From Candidatus Kaelpia imicola (GTDB lineage: Bacteria; Omnitrophota; Gorgyraeia; Kaelpiales; Kaelpiaceae), in assembly GCA_030765505.1 (NCBI GenBank), contig JAVCCL010000035.1, forward strand, positions 1 through 43,792: a DNA stretch of 43,792 bases, given 5' to 3'. The stretch's first letter is position 1. Every line of letters starts with the position of its first letter. Of the stretch, positions 42,405 to 43,792 are shown one piece after another. Below the pieces are notes generated by a model, which did no database searches, was not told the DNA's origin, and saw only the letters and a program-made list of their open reading frames with translations. The position numbers and the translations under genes were made by a program.

Positions 42405-42499
42405 GAGAAGAGAGATTGTTCTTTAATAAGGGAGATATCCAGAAGCAGCTTGAAGTAGATAGAGAGTCTCTTATAAAAGAACTCTCTCATGAGGTTTAA
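42356..42499 (+). pseudogene. ribF: Out-of-frame 3' end of ribF
   Basis: Reading from 42356 gives 'GYLYGKRMAFEIQNFLREER' and further residues to TAA 42497-42499, the expected RibF ending (LYGK then an amphipathic helix). Restoring one G (GAGGTTAT to GAGGGTTAT) would give a 310-residue protein. The tail also supplies the GAGG ribosome site for smpB. Confidence 0.85.
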
Positions 42500-42504
42500 T
42501 AAAG

Positions 42505-42954
42505 ATGGATAGGGTAGTCTTAAGGAATAAAAAGGTAAGACGAGATTTTTATGTTGAATATACTATTGAGGCTGGGATAGTCCTCTGTGGAAGCGAGGTG
42601 AAATCCTTAAGAGAAGGAAAAGCCTCTCTCTCGGATAGTTTTGCTTTAATTGAAGGAGGAGAGGTCTTCTTATATAACTTTCATATCAATCCCTATAAGT
42701 TCTCATCCGTAAATCATGAGCCTAAAAGAAAGAGGAAGCTCTTGCTTAATAAGCGTGAAATATCCAGATTAGTTATGGATGTTCAGAAGAAAGGTTTTAC
42801 CCTTATACCTCTGAGCGTCTATTTTAAAGATAGTAGGTTGATCAAGGTTGAGATTGCCTTAGCGCGGGGTAAGAAGAAATACGACAAAAGAGAAGACCTT
42901 AAGAAGAAAGTTATCAATGCTGAGATTGATAGGGAGTTGAAAAAGCGCAGATAA
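42505..42954 (+). CDS. smpB: SsrA-binding protein
   Basis: The 149-residue protein has 'NKKVRRDFYVEYTIEAGIVL', 'GSEVKSLREGKASLSDSFA', 'NFHINPY' and 'ARGKKKYDKREDLKK' with a basic C-terminal tail, all diagnostic. It brings tmRNA to stalled ribosomes; its partner RNA is encoded 38 nt downstream. Confidence 0.96.
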   Translation: MDRVVLRNKKVRRDFYVEYTIEAGIVLCGSEVKSLREGKASLSDSFALIEGGEVFLYNFHINPYKFSSVNHEPKRKRKLLLNKREISRLVMDVQKKGFTLIPLSVYFKDSRLIKVEIALARGKKKYDKREDLKKKVINAEIDRELKKRR

Positions 42955-42992
42955 GATGTTATATTTATATTGTATTATTGATCTTTGAAAAT

Positions 42993-43341
42993 GGGGGTGA
43001 ATGGATTCGATCCATTAAGTAGGCTTTGAAGCTGCATGCCGAGGATATCAGGCGGCCTCGCTAAAAACCTGATAACACAATTAAGTGACGCTGGTTGCGT
43101 CCCATTCTCTTTCTGTTAAAGAGAGAGGCCTCTCTTAGGGTTTACCTGTGACTCTATCTGAGGCTTGAAAAGCAGGTTGCCTCTCTTATTCTGCCTGCGG
43201 ATAAGAGGTTAAGACTTAGCAGGATAGCTTCTTTAAATCCTGCCTTTTGGAGTTAAAGAGGTGAATTTAAATAAAAGGCTAAACATGTAGAAGCTCAGAG
43301 TACACTCATTGGAGACGCGGGCTCAATTCCCGCCACCTCCA
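42993..43341 (+). ncRNA. ssrA: tmRNA (one-piece), CCA not encoded
   Basis: The tRNA-like ends pair: GGGGGTG (42993-42999) with CACCTCC (43334-43340), discriminator A43341. The 5' end continues AATGGATTCGA and the 3' end has the T arm GCGGG-CTCAATT-CCCGC. A stem ATCAGG/CCTGAT with CCTCGCTAAAAA between is like the tmRNA region before the tag. The next bases after A43341 are TCT, so CCA must be added enzymatically. The best candidate tag frame is 43087-43119 (resume codon GAC, stop TAA in a hairpin loop CTCTTT/AAAGAG), reading DAGCVPFSFC. The tag assignment is much less certain than the gene. Confidence 0.93.
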
Positions 43342-43535
43342 TCTTTAATATATTAGGTAGCATAATAGGGTCAGTTAGTTATGTAAAAAGTAGTCAATCC
43401 TGCAGTAAAATCAAGTATTTACATTACAAGATAAGTCAAGTTATTGTAAGTTATCATTTACTCTTAGAAAGCATGATTTTGTATTTTTGGTGGTGTTTTG
43501 GTGGGGTTTTTGATTTGATTTAAATATTTTATTTA

Positions 43536-43564
43536 TTGTAAAACAATATAAGTTATTATATTAT
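43536..43564 (+). promoter_or_regulatory. Promoter with inverted repeat before the DUF4160 gene
   Basis: TTGTAA (43536-43541), 17 bp spacer, TATTAT (43559-43564). An inverted repeat AATATAA-GTTA-TTATATT (43545-43562) overlaps the -10. The ATG begins 6 bp after the -10, so +1 would be the A of the ATG. The remainder of the 43342-43535 gap is AT-rich with no gene seen. Confidence 0.55.
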
Positions 43565-43570
43565 TTACAC

Positions 43571-43792
43571 ATGAGTCCAACTGTATTCAAAGAAGGAAAA
43601 TATAGATTTCATTTTTTCTCTAAAGAGGAAGATAGAGTCCATATCCATGTTGTTTCTTCTGATGGAGAAGCAAAATTTTGGATAGAACCAACAATTTCAT
43701 TAGCAAATTATTTTGGTTTTTCTAAAAAACAACTAAATTTTTTACAAAAGATTGTCGAAAGGCGTAAGAATGAAATTATTAAAGAATGGAAA
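43571..43792 (+). CDS. DUF4160 domain protein, 3'-truncated by window edge
   Basis: The 74 visible residues start 'MSPTVFKEGKYRFHFFSKEE' and contain 'RVHIHVVSSDGEAKFWIEP' and 'NYFGFSKKQLNFLQKIVERR'. These are the conserved blocks of DUF4160 (PHIHV, AKFWL/I, GF...L). The family is often paired with a DUF2442 protein in toxin-antitoxin-like loci; the partner would lie beyond the window. No Shine-Dalgarno; probably leaderless. It follows tmRNA, a common site of accessory DNA. Confidence 0.8.
   Translation, partial: MSPTVFKEGKYRFHFFSKEEDRVHIHVVSSDGEAKFWIEPTISLANYFGFSKKQLNFLQKIVERRKNEIIKEWK

Noticed and set aside
43085-43138. Alternative tmRNA tag frame from 43085 (VTLVASHSLS...)
   Set aside because: It passes through the stop-hairpin and ends in a paired region; the GAC frame better fits the TTAAGT context, though certainty is low.
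1-43792. CRISPR arrays, IS elements, rRNA genes
   Set aside because: No regularly spaced repeats, transposase motifs or rRNA sequence were seen on either strand.

Overview
This 43.8 kb window comes from a bacterial chromosome. It is AT-rich, with a strong purine (AGAG) bias on the coding strand. Every recognised gene but one reads on the plus strand, mostly in tight operons with 4-14 nt overlaps. The gene set is that of a free-standing bacterium with envelope glycans: dTDP-sugar genes, heptosyltransferase-like GT9, separate GlyRS alpha and beta subunits, pyruvate phosphate dikinase, NAD-dependent ligase, SmpB/tmRNA and 6S RNA. A lineage such as Candidatus Omnitrophota would fit, but that is my inference from gene style; no phylogenetic marker here was compared with a database.

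Positions 1-14232 hold a surface-polysaccharide locus. It contains polytopic GT-C-like membrane proteins, a polyprenyl-phosphate-type GT2, an RmlA / RmlD-like / RmlB set, two SAM methyltransferases, a second GT2, a DUF3108 protein, a carbamoyltransferase, a radical SAM/SPASM enzyme and a GT9. Its left end is rearranged: a partial tandem duplication leaves a 148 bp direct repeat and a truncated GT2 copy, with the only minus-strand gene (a methyltransferase) lodged between the copies.

Positions 14233-15942 carry a 6S RNA gene with its own promoter, followed by a type IV AbiEi/AbiEii toxin-antitoxin pair whose promoter contains a perfect palindrome. Positions 16006-23258 are core genes: glyQ, glyS, ppdK, a primary-type sigma factor with a long histone-H1-like lysine tail, and apt. 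A MntA/HepT pair follows (23370-23998). Its HEPN toxin is broken by a stop codon exactly where the RX4HXY tyrosine should be.

Positions 24058-28802 are the riboflavin operon (ribBA, ribH, nusB, a PHP phosphoesterase, ribD, ribE), ending in a tRNA-Pro(CGG) whose 5' end lies inside ribE. Directly after the tRNA is a type II restriction-modification operon (29028-31414): a controller protein, an N4/N6 DNA methyltransferase fused to an SNase-like domain, an MjaI-like endonuclease and a small unknown protein. Core genes resume from 31482: a Yip1-like protein, acyP, a phosphoesterase, ligA, a lipoprotein, Fe-ADH, an MBL hydrolase, xerD/C, a CCA-adding-enzyme homologue, rbfA, nrnA, truB, ribF (with an apparent one-base frameshift), smpB and tmRNA. 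A DUF4160 gene runs off the right edge.

Two themes cross the window. Accessory defence or toxin-antitoxin cassettes sit next to small-RNA genes (AbiE by 6S RNA, R-M by tRNA-Pro, DUF4160 by tmRNA). Several first-in-operon genes have a good -10 box only 6-10 bp before the ATG and no Shine-Dalgarno, which predicts leaderless mRNAs, while operon-internal genes often show clear GGAGG-type sites.
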